Origin: Geobacillus thermocatenulatus
GTDB taxonomy: Bacteria > Bacillota > Bacilli > Bacillales > Anoxybacillaceae
Assembly (NCBI RefSeq): GCF_002217655.1
Contig: NZ_NEWK01000001.1
Coordinates: forward strand, 1,622,001-1,686,000
Length of the DNA stretch: 64,000 nt
Direction: 5' to 3'
Position numbers and translations under genes: made by a program. Under the pieces are notes generated by a model that worked only from the letters and a program-made list of their open reading frames with translations, made no database searches and was not told the DNA's origin. This document shows positions 1-8,319 of the stretch, piece by piece (the stretch's first letter is position 1; every line of letters starts with the position of its first letter).

Positions 1-236
1 AAGCTGTTTCAGCAGGAGTCAAGAAGGCGAAACAGATTGGAGAGTATCGTACCTCTCATGTCATTCCACGCCCTAGTAGTAATGTAATTAATGAACTGGT
101 TAATAAGGGGAGAAAAAAGAGCGAAACAAGGAAAAAAAGTCGAGCTAGAGATAGTAAAAGTATTGATGTAGCACAAGTAGCTAATATGTATACTGCTCAG
201 GGAGGTGAGACACTCAATGATGATGGCAGACTTTGA
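1..236 (+). CDS. BMC-domain shell protein, 3' end only
   Basis: Only the 3' part lies in the window and the frame enters at base 3. The first visible residues are the end of a bacterial microcompartment (BMC) fold, closing with HVIPRPS, the same motif that closes EutM at 1762-2049. After it comes a tail of about 50 residues rich in Lys, Arg and Ser, which minimal hexamer-forming shell proteins lack. The stop TGA (234-236) lies inside the start region of eutE, so the genes are translationally coupled. It is probably a shell protein of the ethanolamine microcompartment with a C-terminal extension. Which paralogue it is cannot be told from the fragment. Confidence 0.75.
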   Translation, partial: AVSAGVKKAKQIGEYRTSHVIPRPSSNVINELVNKGRKKSETRKKSRARDSKSIDVAQVANMYTAQGGETLNDDGRL

Positions 237-1731
237 TTTATTATCGGTTCAGGAAGCAAGGAATCTTCTCTATAAAGCTAGGGAAGCACAGAAAAAATTG
301 ACAGAATCGTCTCAGGAACAGATTGATCGAATTGTGGAACGTATGGCTTTAGAAGCAGAAAAACAGGCGGGTTTTTTAGCCCGAATGGCCGCGGAAGAAA
401 CCGGATTCGGCAATGAAACAGATAAAACGATAAAAAATATTTTTGCGGCAAAAGAGGTTTATGTTGCTATTAAAGATATGAAAACGGTCGGAATTATCAG
501 TACTGATAAAAATAAACAAGTTTGGGAAATAGCAGAGCCTGTTGGTGTGATCGCAGGAGTGATTCCTTCGACGAATCCGACATCCACCATCATCTTTAAA
601 TCTCTTATTGCGGTAAAATCACGAAATGCGATTGTTTTCAGTCCTCATCCTTCAGCGCTCAAGTGTTCGCTAGAAGCTGCAAAGATTATGGCAAAAGCTG
701 CAAAAGAGGCTGGAGCACCGGAAAATATTATTCAGTGTATGGAATATCCATCTTTACCGGGAACGAGGGAACTAATGTCGCATAAATTGACGGATGTCAT
801 CCTTGCAACCGGCGGTCCCGCGATGGTGAAAGCAGCTTATAGTTCTGGCAAGCCTGCCTATGGGGTAGGGCCAGGAAATGTTCCTGTGTACGTTCACACA
901 AGCGCCGATTTGGATCAGGCGGCGCGGCATATCATTGAAAGCAAATCGTTTGATTATGGCACCATTTGTGCTTCAGAACAAGCTGTTGTTGTAGAAAGAG
1001 AAATCAAACAGGATTTTATCGATAAGCTCAAAAAATATGGTGCGTATCTATTGTCAGAAATAGAAAAAGAAAGAATCGAATCAATCCTCCTCACTGGCGG
1101 AACCTTAAACCCGAAAATTGTAGGAAAATCACCTCAAGCAATCGGTAAGATGGCAGGGTTATTTTTTCCTGCAGAGATCAAAGTGCTAATAGGGGAAGAA
1201 AAAGAGATTGGAAAACATATTCCTTTTTCGATTGAAAAACTTTCTCCGATTTTAGCCTTGTATACAGTAGATGGTTGGGAGGAAGGATGCGATGTTTGCA
1301 TTAAATTATTAGAGGCAGGAGGATTAGGACATACATTTGGGATCCATTGTCAAGATCAAGCAGTAATCAAAGCATTTGCTTTAAAGCAACCAGCTTCAAG
1401 AATTGTGGTGAACTCTGGAACGGCATTTGGAGGGATAGGAGCAACAACAGGAATTTTTCCATCTTTGACACTTGGATGTGGCTCTTATGGAAACAATATT
1501 ACATCTGATAACATCGGACCACAGCACTTGATAAATATAAAACGAGTAGCATTTGGCATAAAGGGGATGATGATCAAGACTACCAAGAGTGGAACTTTGC
1601 AGCCAGCCAAAACGGCGGATGCTTCTGAAACGGAAAAAAACATTTCCGTAGATCGAGGCGGGAATGTAACAGTCAGCAGAGAAGAGATTGCAGAGATTGT
1701 TAAGAGAATACTGTCGGAAATGAAAATCTAA
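217..1731 (+). CDS. eutE: CoA-acylating acetaldehyde dehydrogenase EutE
   Basis: It oxidises acetaldehyde, made by ethanolamine ammonia-lyase inside the microcompartment, to acetyl-CoA with NAD+ and CoA. The 504-residue protein has the aldehyde-dehydrogenase fold: an early PSTNPT motif near residue 117, the [11 protein letters not shown] cofactor segment near 215, and the catalytic cysteine in GTICASEQ near residue 251. The first 20-odd residues form a helix set apart from the enzyme core, typical of cargo-targeting peptides of this family. The start at 217 is chosen because GGAGGTGAG at 201-209 lies seven bases upstream; a GTG at 205 overlaps that site and is unlikely. Confidence 0.93.
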   Translation: MMMADFDLLSVQEARNLLYKAREAQKKLTESSQEQIDRIVERMALEAEKQAGFLARMAAEETGFGNETDKTIKNIFAAKEVYVAIKDMKTVGIISTDKNKQVWEIAEPVGVIAGVIPSTNPTSTIIFKSLIAVKSRNAIVFSPHPSALKCSLEAAKIMAKAAKEAGAPENIIQCMEYPSLPGTRELMSHKLTDVILATGGPAMVKAAYSSGKPAYGVGPGNVPVYVHTSADLDQAARHIIESKSFDYGTICASEQAVVVEREIKQDFIDKLKKYGAYLLSEIEKERIESILLTGGTLNPKIVGKSPQAIGKMAGLFFPAEIKVLIGEEKEIGKHIPFSIEKLSPILALYTVDGWEEGCDVCIKLLEAGGLGHTFGIHCQDQAVIKAFALKQPASRIVVNSGTAFGGIGATTGIFPSLTLGCGSYGNNITSDNIGPQHLINIKRVAFGIKGMMIKTTKSGTLQPAKTADASETEKNISVDRGGNVTVSREEIAEIVKRILSEMKI

Positions 1732-1761
1732 CATCATAAAACTTTGGGGAGGTTATTCAAC

Positions 1762-2049
1762 ATGGCGAGAGAATATTCGGCGCTTGGGATGATTGAAACA
1801 AAAGGGTTAGTTGGAGCCATTGAAGCGGCAGATGCAATGGTGAAGGCTGCAGATGTAAAGTTAATTGGGAAAGTGCAAGTGGGCGGCGGATTGGTAACAG
1901 TTTTAGTAAGAGGAGATGTTGGTGCGGTAAAGGCAGCAACAGACGCGGGTGCTGCAGCGGCAGAAAAGGTTGGAGAATTGATCTCTGTTCATGTGATTCC
2001 GCGTCCCCATGCAGATATCGAACTTCTTCTTCCAAAAGCGGGAGAGTAG
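1762..2049 (+). CDS. eutM: Ethanolamine microcompartment shell protein EutM (BMC hexamer)
   Basis: A 95-residue single BMC-domain protein that should form the flat hexamers tiling the microcompartment facets. It opens with [18 protein letters not shown] and closes with [11 protein letters not shown], the usual start and end of the EutM/PduA fold, and is of canonical length. The central [23 protein letters not shown] segment forms the hexamer core strands. GGGGAGG at 1747-1753 precedes the ATG. It follows eutE by 30 bases in the same operon. Confidence 0.93.
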   Translation: MAREYSALGMIETKGLVGAIEAADAMVKAADVKLIGKVQVGGGLVTVLVRGDVGAVKAATDAGAAAAEKVGELISVHVIPRPHADIELLLPKAGE

Positions 2050-2060
2050 GTTAGAAGTCA

Positions 2061-2840
2061 ATGGCGGTAATTACGGAAACGTATTTAAGATCGGAAATGT
2101 TAAAAGGAACGTTATCAAATCCTTATTTCATTTCGCATCAACATCGACTAACGCCCGCTGCCCAAGACTTTTTGCGTGATCGAGGAATAAAAATTGAGGT
2201 AATGGGCAGCAACTCCATTCGAACTATCGCTAAATCAAAGGAATTGAGGATTCCAGTAGGAGTTTCTAATCGACATGTTCATCTCTCGCACCATGAGGTG
2301 GAAGTCTTATTTGGAAAAGGATACGAATTAACGCCGTACCGTTCACTCTCACAGCCAGGACAGTTTGCTGCGGAGGAAACCGTGACTCTTGTTGGGCCTA
2401 AAGGCGTTCTGTCGAAAGTGAGGATCTTAGGTCCTGCTCGAGAACTGACTCAAGTAGAGATTTCGCGCACTGATGGATTTACTCTTGGAATCCATCCACC
2501 CGTCCGTCTGTCTGGCTCGATTGAAGGGACGCCTGGTATTACACTTGTTGGAAAAGCTGGTTCTATAACAATTTCACAAGGTGTTATTGTTGCAAAAAGT
2601 CATGTTCATATGTCTCCAAACGATGCAAAGGAGTTCAATGTGAAAGACGGCGATCGACTTATTGTTCAAGCCATATCAGATCGATCGATTATTTTTCCAG
2701 AAGTCGTTGTTCGAGTAAACGAGAGATTTACCCTTGATTTCCATATTGATACCGATGAGGCAAATGCGGCGAACTTAAAGACAGGGGATTTTGTAAAAGT
2801 AATCGGGAGAAATGGCGAACCTTTTAGCGTAAATGCTTAG
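2061..2840 (+). CDS. pduL: Phosphate propanoyl/acetyl transferase, PduL type (EutD role)
   Basis: It converts acetyl-CoA to acetyl phosphate and recycles CoA inside the microcompartment. The PduL signature is clear: VGVSNRHVHLS near residue 67, whose two histidines bind zinc, and a second histidine-rich motif AKSHVHMSPNDA near residue 183. The 259-residue protein is longer than minimal PduL (about 210) because of an N-terminal extension of about 60 residues with the pattern ITETYLR...LTPAAQDFL. A similar module ends the next protein, so it may be an encapsulation or partner-binding element. It starts 11 bases after eutM. Confidence 0.88.
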   Translation: MAVITETYLRSEMLKGTLSNPYFISHQHRLTPAAQDFLRDRGIKIEVMGSNSIRTIAKSKELRIPVGVSNRHVHLSHHEVEVLFGKGYELTPYRSLSQPGQFAAEETVTLVGPKGVLSKVRILGPARELTQVEISRTDGFTLGIHPPVRLSGSIEGTPGITLVGKAGSITISQGVIVAKSHVHMSPNDAKEFNVKDGDRLIVQAISDRSIIFPEVVVRVNERFTLDFHIDTDEANAANLKTGDFVKVIGRNGEPFSVNA

Positions 2841-2850
2841 AGGTGATGAA

Positions 2851-3645
2851 ATGGAGCATAATACGAATTTAGAGTTGAAAGTATTAGTCGAAACAATTGT
2901 GCGTGACCTTTTGGAAAAAGCTAATAGTGCTCAAAAGGTGCACAAAAAGGTATTATTCATCTTTTGTGATAGTTCAGCCCACGAATTATTTACAGATCAG
3001 CTAATCCAACTTGATAATACAGAAATTGGATACGATCTTTTATTCTTAGATGGGGAGACGTCCGCATGGCTTGGCCTTCATCAAATTGAGTCGACAGGGT
3101 CCACGAAGGTGATTGCGGCGGACGAATTGGCTCCTGCTCCTTTAGAACTTCCGAAAGAATATGAGGCAGTAGTAATTCCGGAAATTGACTTAGATAATGC
3201 AGCAAGGATAGCGCTTGGGCTCAAAGGCTCGGTTAAAGCGGAGATTGTGTTTTCTGCATTAACTTTGGGGAAGCCAGTCATCATTGGTGAGGATGTGCCG
3301 GGGATTAAGCGTGCTGATCGAAGAACATTAAAAAAATTATCCTTGCCGCCCGCTTACCAAAAACTTTTCATTCAATATAAAGAAGATTTAAAAAACATGG
3401 GAGTGATCCTTACAAAACAAGAACGAATATACGAAGCAATTTTAGAAAAGTTGAGCGGTTCTCCAACACATTCATCAGAGAGTGAGGACAAAGGAAAAAG
3501 ATTTGAAGGAAACGTAGTAACAGCAGACTGGGTACATTACTATTTAGAGGAAAATGATTCATTGATAGTCAATAAGAAAGTATTAATTACACCGCAAGCA
3601 AAAGACCTATTAAATGAAAAGAGGATTGATGTCAAATTTGTATAG
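2851..3645 (+). CDS. Ethanolamine-operon protein of unknown function, flavoprotein-like
   Basis: A 264-residue protein found between the phosphotransacylase and eutN, a position occupied in other Firmicute eut operons by a conserved hypothetical protein. Residues of about 25-200 look like an alpha/beta flavoprotein-type fold (KKVLFIFCDSS at the first strand, later GKPVIIGEDVPG), but I see no decisive catalytic motif. The C-terminal 45 residues (VTADWVHYYLEE...LITPQAKDLL) resemble the N-terminal extension of the preceding PduL. The start at 2851 uses AGGTGAT at 2841-2847; an ATG at 2833 lies inside pduL. Membership of the eut pathway is well supported by context, the activity is not. Confidence 0.65.
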   Translation: MEHNTNLELKVLVETIVRDLLEKANSAQKVHKKVLFIFCDSSAHELFTDQLIQLDNTEIGYDLLFLDGETSAWLGLHQIESTGSTKVIAADELAPAPLELPKEYEAVVIPEIDLDNAARIALGLKGSVKAEIVFSALTLGKPVIIGEDVPGIKRADRRTLKKLSLPPAYQKLFIQYKEDLKNMGVILTKQERIYEAILEKLSGSPTHSSESEDKGKRFEGNVVTADWVHYYLEENDSLIVNKKVLITPQAKDLLNEKRIDVKFV

Positions 3646-3656
3646 GAGTGATCCTC

Positions 3657-3926
3657 TTGTTTCTTGGGAAAGTGGTGGGGAGTGTTTGGGCAACGCAAAA
3701 AGAGGTCGGAATGGAACATTTAAAACTTTTGTTAGTTCAGCCCATCCACGCCGATGGAACGGATGCAGGCACACAAGTTATATGTGCTGATCGTATAGGT
3801 GCGGGACAAGGTGAGACGGTCATTGTTTCAAGGGGAAGCTCTGCTCGAATATTAATCAGTAAGGACTCTCCTGTTGATGCAGTTGTTGTAGGAATTGTCG
3901 ATTCTTTCGAATACTGCAAAGAATAA
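3657..3926 (+). CDS. eutN: Microcompartment vertex protein EutN (pentamer)
   Basis: An 89-residue EutN/CcmL-family protein that should cap the vertices of the shell. It starts FLGKVVGSVWATQKEVGMEHLKL, the family's usual opening, and contains the G(A)GQGETVIVSRGSSAR turn and the closing VVGIVDSFEY. I choose the TTG at 3657 because AGGAG at 3644-3648 sits eight bases upstream; the GTG at 3648 overlaps that site. It lies directly between the flavoprotein-like gene and eutS. Confidence 0.88.
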   Translation: MFLGKVVGSVWATQKEVGMEHLKLLLVQPIHADGTDAGTQVICADRIGAGQGETVIVSRGSSARILISKDSPVDAVVVGIVDSFEYCKE

Positions 3927-3936
3927 GGAGAAAGAT

Positions 3937-4275
3937 ATGGAGAGAAAAGAGCGGATTATTCAAGAGTATGTGCCTGGAAAACAATTGAATCTAGCTCATA
4001 TTATTGCCAATCCTGATGAATCGTTATATACACGCCTTGGCATAAATGAGGCGGGAGCTATTGGAATTTTAACGGTGACTCCAACCGAGACCGCCATTAT
4101 TGCTGCGGATATCGCGACAAAATCGGCCGATGTAGAGATCGGTTATTTAGATCGTTTTACAGGTTCAGTCGTTATTACCGGCAATGTTTCTGATGTGGAA
4201 ACAGCGATACAAAACATAAAGGAGTTTTTTGTTAAAACTTTAAAATTCTCAACTGCGGAGATTACAAGGTCATGA
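3937..4275 (+). CDS. eutS: Microcompartment shell protein EutS (permuted BMC)
   Basis: A 112-residue circularly permuted BMC protein that forms hexamers which can bend, placing curvature in the shell. It starts with the EutS-type RIIQEYVPGKQLNLAHIIANP and contains AIGILTVTPTETAIIAADIATKSADVEIGYLDRFTGSVVITG, which aligns with the family. A start at 3937 with AAGGAGAAAG (3925-3934) upstream is preferred over the upstream ATG at 3895, which lies within eutN. The last codons overlap the eutP start by four bases. Confidence 0.9.
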   Translation: MERKERIIQEYVPGKQLNLAHIIANPDESLYTRLGINEAGAIGILTVTPTETAIIAADIATKSADVEIGYLDRFTGSVVITGNVSDVETAIQNIKEFFVKTLKFSTAEITRS

Positions 4276-4715
4276 ACAAAGGAAAAGTACTTGTTATTGG
4301 TCCGGTGGGATCTGGAAAGTCTACGCTGACGAAAAGACTTCTTGGCATGGAAGATGTTCCAGTCAAGAAGACACAATCGTTGGAATATACAAACTGGATT
4401 ATCGACTCCCCTGGGGAATATAGTCAAAATCCAATGTATTATCGTACATTAATGGCGACAGCGTTGGAGGCAAAAGTTTTATTAATTGTTCAAGATGCTA
4501 CACGAAGGGATTGTGCTTTACCCCCGAACTTTGCATCTGGATTTCCTCTTAATCCTATTGGAGTCATAACAAAAATAGATCATCCTAACGCAGATATCGA
4601 GACAGCTACCCGATTTTTAAGAACTGTACTGCCTGTAGGAGATATTTATTTGACTTCTTCTGTTACTCTTGTGGGAATAAAGGAATTAAAAGATCGAATT
4701 TTGTCGTACCTTTAG
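4272..4715 (+). CDS. eutP: Ethanolamine utilisation GTPase-like protein EutP
   Basis: A 147-residue P-loop protein of the EutP/PduV family; family members have been linked to shell or filament association and to acetate kinase activity. The Walker A motif GPVGSGKST is at residues 10-18, followed by DSPGEY (G3-like, about residue 46) and TKID (G4, near residue 100). Its ATG overlaps the eutS stop (ATGA). After it there are 91 bases before the regulator pair, in which I see no dual hairpin of the kind recognised by EutV and no strong terminator. Confidence 0.9.
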   Translation: MNKGKVLVIGPVGSGKSTLTKRLLGMEDVPVKKTQSLEYTNWIIDSPGEYSQNPMYYRTLMATALEAKVLLIVQDATRRDCALPPNFASGFPLNPIGVITKIDHPNADIETATRFLRTVLPVGDIYLTSSVTLVGIKELKDRILSYL

Positions 4716-4806
4716 TAAATGTTGTCTAGAAAGTTTTGTTTACCAATTGTTAAAAAAATGAAAAAATAAAGATAACTAAACAGAAGAGAAGGGGAGTTGT
4801 AGAAAC

Positions 4807-6231
4807 TTGATTCTCGAGGTATCTGCGTTGGCTTCTTTTTTAAGAAAAGAGGATATCAAAATTATAGAAGAGCTGTCCAAGTATTTGCAGTTATTTTCTG
4901 ATCTATCACAATCAGATGTGTTTATTGATTGCTTGTTACCGGGGGGAGAAGAAGCGATCGTTGTCGCTGAAGCTCATCCAATGACAGGTAAATCACTCTA
5001 TAGAGAACCAGTTGTTGGGAAAATTGCTTATAAGGAAAACGAGCCTGGGGTATTCTTTTGCTTTAAAACCGGCAGACCTGTTATCGGATCAAGAGGGGTT
5101 TCTCAGGAAAATGTAAACATGCAGCAAAATGTAATGCCCATCGTAAATGAATTTGGAAAGATAATAGGTGTATTAATCATGGAGCAAGACATTACTGAAA
5201 AAATACAACAGGAGAAAAATGTAGAGTTGTTAATGGAAACAACAGAGCAATTAAGTGAAACGCTTTATCACATAGCAATGTCAGAAGTTGCAATTCCAGA
5301 CTTGATGCATGAAGGGTTGCTATTATTTGATTGCGATTATCAAATTATGTTTGCCAATGATCGAGCAAAAGAGATGTTTGAAGCAAATGGACACTTATTA
5401 GTTGGCAAGAAAGTGGATTCACTACCTTTTGGTTCCATGATTAAAGAAGGGCTTAATATACAAAAAGGAATGTTTTTTCATGAATTCGAACTAGGAGAGC
5501 ATTTTCTTCAATTAAAAGCTGTTTCGATTCAACGAAATAACCGAACAGTAGGAGGGGTGCTTCTTTTGAGGGATTTATCAGAATTGAAAGAAAAAGAAAA
5601 GCAATTAATGATTAAATCAGCTGTTATTAGAGAAATTCACCACCGTGTTAAAAACAATTTGCAAACGATTGCCAGTTTGTTGCGATTACAAATGAGGCGA
5701 ATAGACTCCCAGGAAGTTGAAAAAGTTTTTCGAGAAATCATCAATCGAATTACGAGCATCTCAATTATTCATGAAGTTCTTTCATTGGAAGGAACGGATA
5801 TGATTGAATGCAAAGAAGTGATTGAATTGGTGTCGAATGCCATTATTTCATCTATGAAACAATCAGAACAAAAGATTACAATTCAAGTAGAAGGATGTTC
5901 TCTTTATTTACCTTCTCAAAAGGCTAGTTCTTTAGCTCTTGTCATTAATGAATTGGTACAAAACGCCATTAACCATGCGTTTATCAATCTTGATGAGGGA
6001 GTTATCCGAATTGAGTTGAAAAAACAAAATCAAATTGTAAGCCTTGCAGTAACAGATGACGGTGTAGGGGTTGATGTTGAAAAAGTACAGCAAAAAGGAC
6101 GGCTAGGGCTTCAAATATGTCAAACGCTCATTTCGGAAGATTTAGGAGGAATTTTAGAGTTTGAAAATAATCACCCTGGGACCAAAGTGACCGTTACTTT
6201 TCCGCTTCCCAAGGAGGGCCTAGTGACATGA
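4807..6231 (+). CDS. eutW: Sensor histidine kinase EutW
   Basis: The ethanolamine-sensing kinase partner of the antiterminator EutV. The 474-residue protein has no membrane segment. An N-terminal sensor region (residues 1-150, including the PMTGKSLYREPVVGK motif typical of EutW-type kinases) precedes a PAS-like segment (about 165-250). The HisKA_2 dimerisation box follows, with EIHHRVKNNLQT at residues 276-287 and two adjacent histidines, 278 and 279, of which the first is the likely phosphosite. The HATPase domain has NELVQNAINHA and DDGVGV. It uses a TTG start with GGGGAG upstream, and its stop overlaps the eutV start by four bases. Confidence 0.9.
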   Translation: MILEVSALASFLRKEDIKIIEELSKYLQLFSDLSQSDVFIDCLLPGGEEAIVVAEAHPMTGKSLYREPVVGKIAYKENEPGVFFCFKTGRPVIGSRGVSQENVNMQQNVMPIVNEFGKIIGVLIMEQDITEKIQQEKNVELLMETTEQLSETLYHIAMSEVAIPDLMHEGLLLFDCDYQIMFANDRAKEMFEANGHLLVGKKVDSLPFGSMIKEGLNIQKGMFFHEFELGEHFLQLKAVSIQRNNRTVGGVLLLRDLSELKEKEKQLMIKSAVIREIHHRVKNNLQTIASLLRLQMRRIDSQEVEKVFREIINRITSISIIHEVLSLEGTDMIECKEVIELVSNAIISSMKQSEQKITIQVEGCSLYLPSQKASSLALVINELVQNAINHAFINLDEGVIRIELKKQNQIVSLAVTDDGVGVDVEKVQQKGRLGLQICQTLISEDLGGILEFENNHPGTKVTVTFPLPKEGLVT

Positions 6232-6818
6232 GTACATTGAAACTTATTGTTGTAGATGATGATCCAATCACTCGCATGGATATCAAGGAAATGCTCATGC
6301 AGGCGGGATATGAGGTGGTGGGGGAAGGGAGAAATGGAGAGGAGGCCATTGATTTAGTATATCAGTTCAAACCGGATATTGTTATTATGGATATTAAAAT
6401 GCCAAAAATGGATGGGATAAAGGCAACTAGAATAATCAGAAAATTCAATCTATGTGCTATTGTTTTACTAACTGCTTATAGTCAACGTGAGCTTGTAAAT
6501 GATGCAAAAGAGGCAGGAGTAACCGGTTATTTAGTAAAGCCTGTTTCAGAAGAGGATTTAATTCCAGCCATTGAGATTGCGAAAAGCCAACAGGAGCAGT
6601 TCCGCTTGTTAGAAAGAGATATCCAACTATTAAAAAGGTCAATAGAGGAACGAAAAATAATCGAGAAGGCAAAAGGCAAGCTAATGAAACGATTTTCTTG
6701 TTCAGAAGAAAAAGCATATGAATGGATGAGAAAAAAGAGCATGGAACACCGTATTTCCATGTTTAAATTGGCAGAAAAAATTCTCGAAAAATATGAGAAT
6801 TCGATGACGAATAAATGA
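6228..6818 (+). CDS. eutV: ANTAR-domain response regulator EutV (RNA-binding antiterminator)
   Basis: A 196-residue response regulator. The receiver domain has acidic residues DDD at 10-12 and phospho-acceptor Asp55 in VIMDIKMPKMDG. The C-terminal ANTAR domain (about 130-190) has the family pattern IEKAKGKLMKRFSCSEEKAYEWMRKKSMEHR. Such proteins bind paired RNA hairpins in nascent leaders and prevent termination when phosphorylated by EutW in response to ethanolamine. I see no typical dual-hairpin target inside the window, so the controlled leaders are probably upstream of base 1. Confidence 0.92.
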   Translation: MSTLKLIVVDDDPITRMDIKEMLMQAGYEVVGEGRNGEEAIDLVYQFKPDIVIMDIKMPKMDGIKATRIIRKFNLCAIVLLTAYSQRELVNDAKEAGVTGYLVKPVSEEDLIPAIEIAKSQQEQFRLLERDIQLLKRSIEERKIIEKAKGKLMKRFSCSEEKAYEWMRKKSMEHRISMFKLAEKILEKYENSMTNK

Positions 6819-6848
6819 TATGTAATCATTTCCTGAGGTGTGATTATA

Positions 6849-8306
6849 GTGGAAGGTAAAACAATTATTAGTGTAGGGATTGATATCGGAACAAGTACGA
6901 CAAAATTTGTTGTCAGTCATTTAAAATATGCAAAAGTATCCAACCATTTTTCGTTGCCTCGTTATGAAATTGTTGAAAGAAACGTTGTGTATGAGAGTCC
7001 GATGTACTCAACACCGCTAAAAGGAAAACGGGATGAAATTGATTTGGAAACCCTTGTAGGATGGCTTGAAGATCAATATCAAAAAGCAGGGGTCGACATA
7101 CGTGATGTAAAATCTGGAGCTGTTATTATAACAGGCGAAACGGCGACGAAAAAAAATGCGGAGAGCATCTTGCATTATTTGGCTGAAAAATCGGGGGATT
7201 TTGTAGTTGCCATAGCTGGCGCCAGTTTGGAAGCACTACTTGCAGGCAAAGGATCGGGTGCTTTTTCGAGATCTAAAGAAGTAAAAGGAATCATTGCTAA
7301 CCTTGATATAGGGGGAGGAACAGCGAATGTTGTTCTTTTTCAGAGAGGGAAAGTATTAGGTACTATTACCTATCATGTTGGTGGGAGACTAATCGAATTA
7401 AGTCAGAATGGAGAAATTACATTTATATCTCCATCTATTCAATCTTGGTTGGATTCAAAAAATTATCGACTGTATATAAACCAAAAAATTAGTTTTACAG
7501 AAATCCAGCAAATTGTCCAGCAAATGTGCAATGATATGTTAGATTCGTTAACTGGTCAGCAACCGATTCGATCGGATGATTCACTAATTCACAGTACGAG
7601 CTTTCAAGTGATTCCGCCTATCGATGAAGTGATGATTTCGGGAGGGATCGGTCGGTTGCTTGAGGAAGAAGCACCTAAAACAATCTATGATACAGCTATC
7701 TATGGAGATGTTGGTCCGCTTCTTGCTCATGAAGTAGTAAAAGCAATTGAAAAGTGTTCATTAAAACTAATCAAAGCAACGCAAACATCTCGTGCAACCG
7801 TAATCGGAGCCGGGATGCAAAGTACAGAAATTAGCGGGGCTACTATACATGTTGCTTCATCGCGTCTCCCTATTCGTAATTTACCCATTATGATGATTGA
7901 GCTAGATCATCACCAGATAAACAATAGAGATTATGTGTATAAGCAAATCAAACAAGCCATGATGGATTGGAAGCAATACATCCAAGAAGATCAAGAACTT
8001 CCTTTTGCGATTTGTATGAAGGGAATTTTTCATTGCTCTTATTCTGTATTAAAAGAAATAGCCAAGATATTGTTTTTACTTTATGAAAAGAATTTCCCCA
8101 ATCATTCGATTATAGTTGTCATTTGTGAAGACGATATTGCGAAAGCGTTTGGACAATTGCTAGTACTTCAATCGAAAAATAAAGTAGATATTATTTCAAT
8201 TGATCAAGTTATAGTTGAACAAGGTGATTACATTGACATAGGGGAAACAATCAATCAAAGTATGGTCCCTGTAGTAGTCAAAACATTAGCTTTTACGAAG
8301 AGTTAG
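6849..8306 (+). CDS. eutA: Ethanolamine ammonia-lyase reactivating factor EutA
   Basis: An ATP-dependent chaperone that exchanges damaged cobalamin for fresh adenosylcobalamin in ethanolamine ammonia-lyase. The 485-residue protein has actin/Hsp70-type nucleotide motifs: SVGIDIGTSTTKFVVS at the start, GETATKKNAE near residue 100, and ANLDIGGGTANVVLF near residue 152. Its length is normal for EutA. The GTG at 6849 is preferred because GAGGTG (6835-6840) is eight bases upstream; a GTG at 6840 overlaps the site. It directly precedes the lyase genes it serves. Confidence 0.92.
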   Translation: MEGKTIISVGIDIGTSTTKFVVSHLKYAKVSNHFSLPRYEIVERNVVYESPMYSTPLKGKRDEIDLETLVGWLEDQYQKAGVDIRDVKSGAVIITGETATKKNAESILHYLAEKSGDFVVAIAGASLEALLAGKGSGAFSRSKEVKGIIANLDIGGGTANVVLFQRGKVLGTITYHVGGRLIELSQNGEITFISPSIQSWLDSKNYRLYINQKISFTEIQQIVQQMCNDMLDSLTGQQPIRSDDSLIHSTSFQVIPPIDEVMISGGIGRLLEEEAPKTIYDTAIYGDVGPLLAHEVVKAIEKCSLKLIKATQTSRATVIGAGMQSTEISGATIHVASSRLPIRNLPIMMIELDHHQINNRDYVYKQIKQAMMDWKQYIQEDQELPFAICMKGIFHCSYSVLKEIAKILFLLYEKNFPNHSIIVVICEDDIAKAFGQLLVLQSKNKVDIISIDQVIVEQGDYIDIGETINQSMVPVVVKTLAFTKS

Positions 8307-8319
8307 GAGGTGATTCTAT

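Noticed and set aside
4716-4806. EutV-type dual hairpin leader or cobalamin riboswitch between eutP and eutW
   Set aside because: The 91 bases are AT-rich and form no paired hairpins with the expected loops; no B12-box was recognised.
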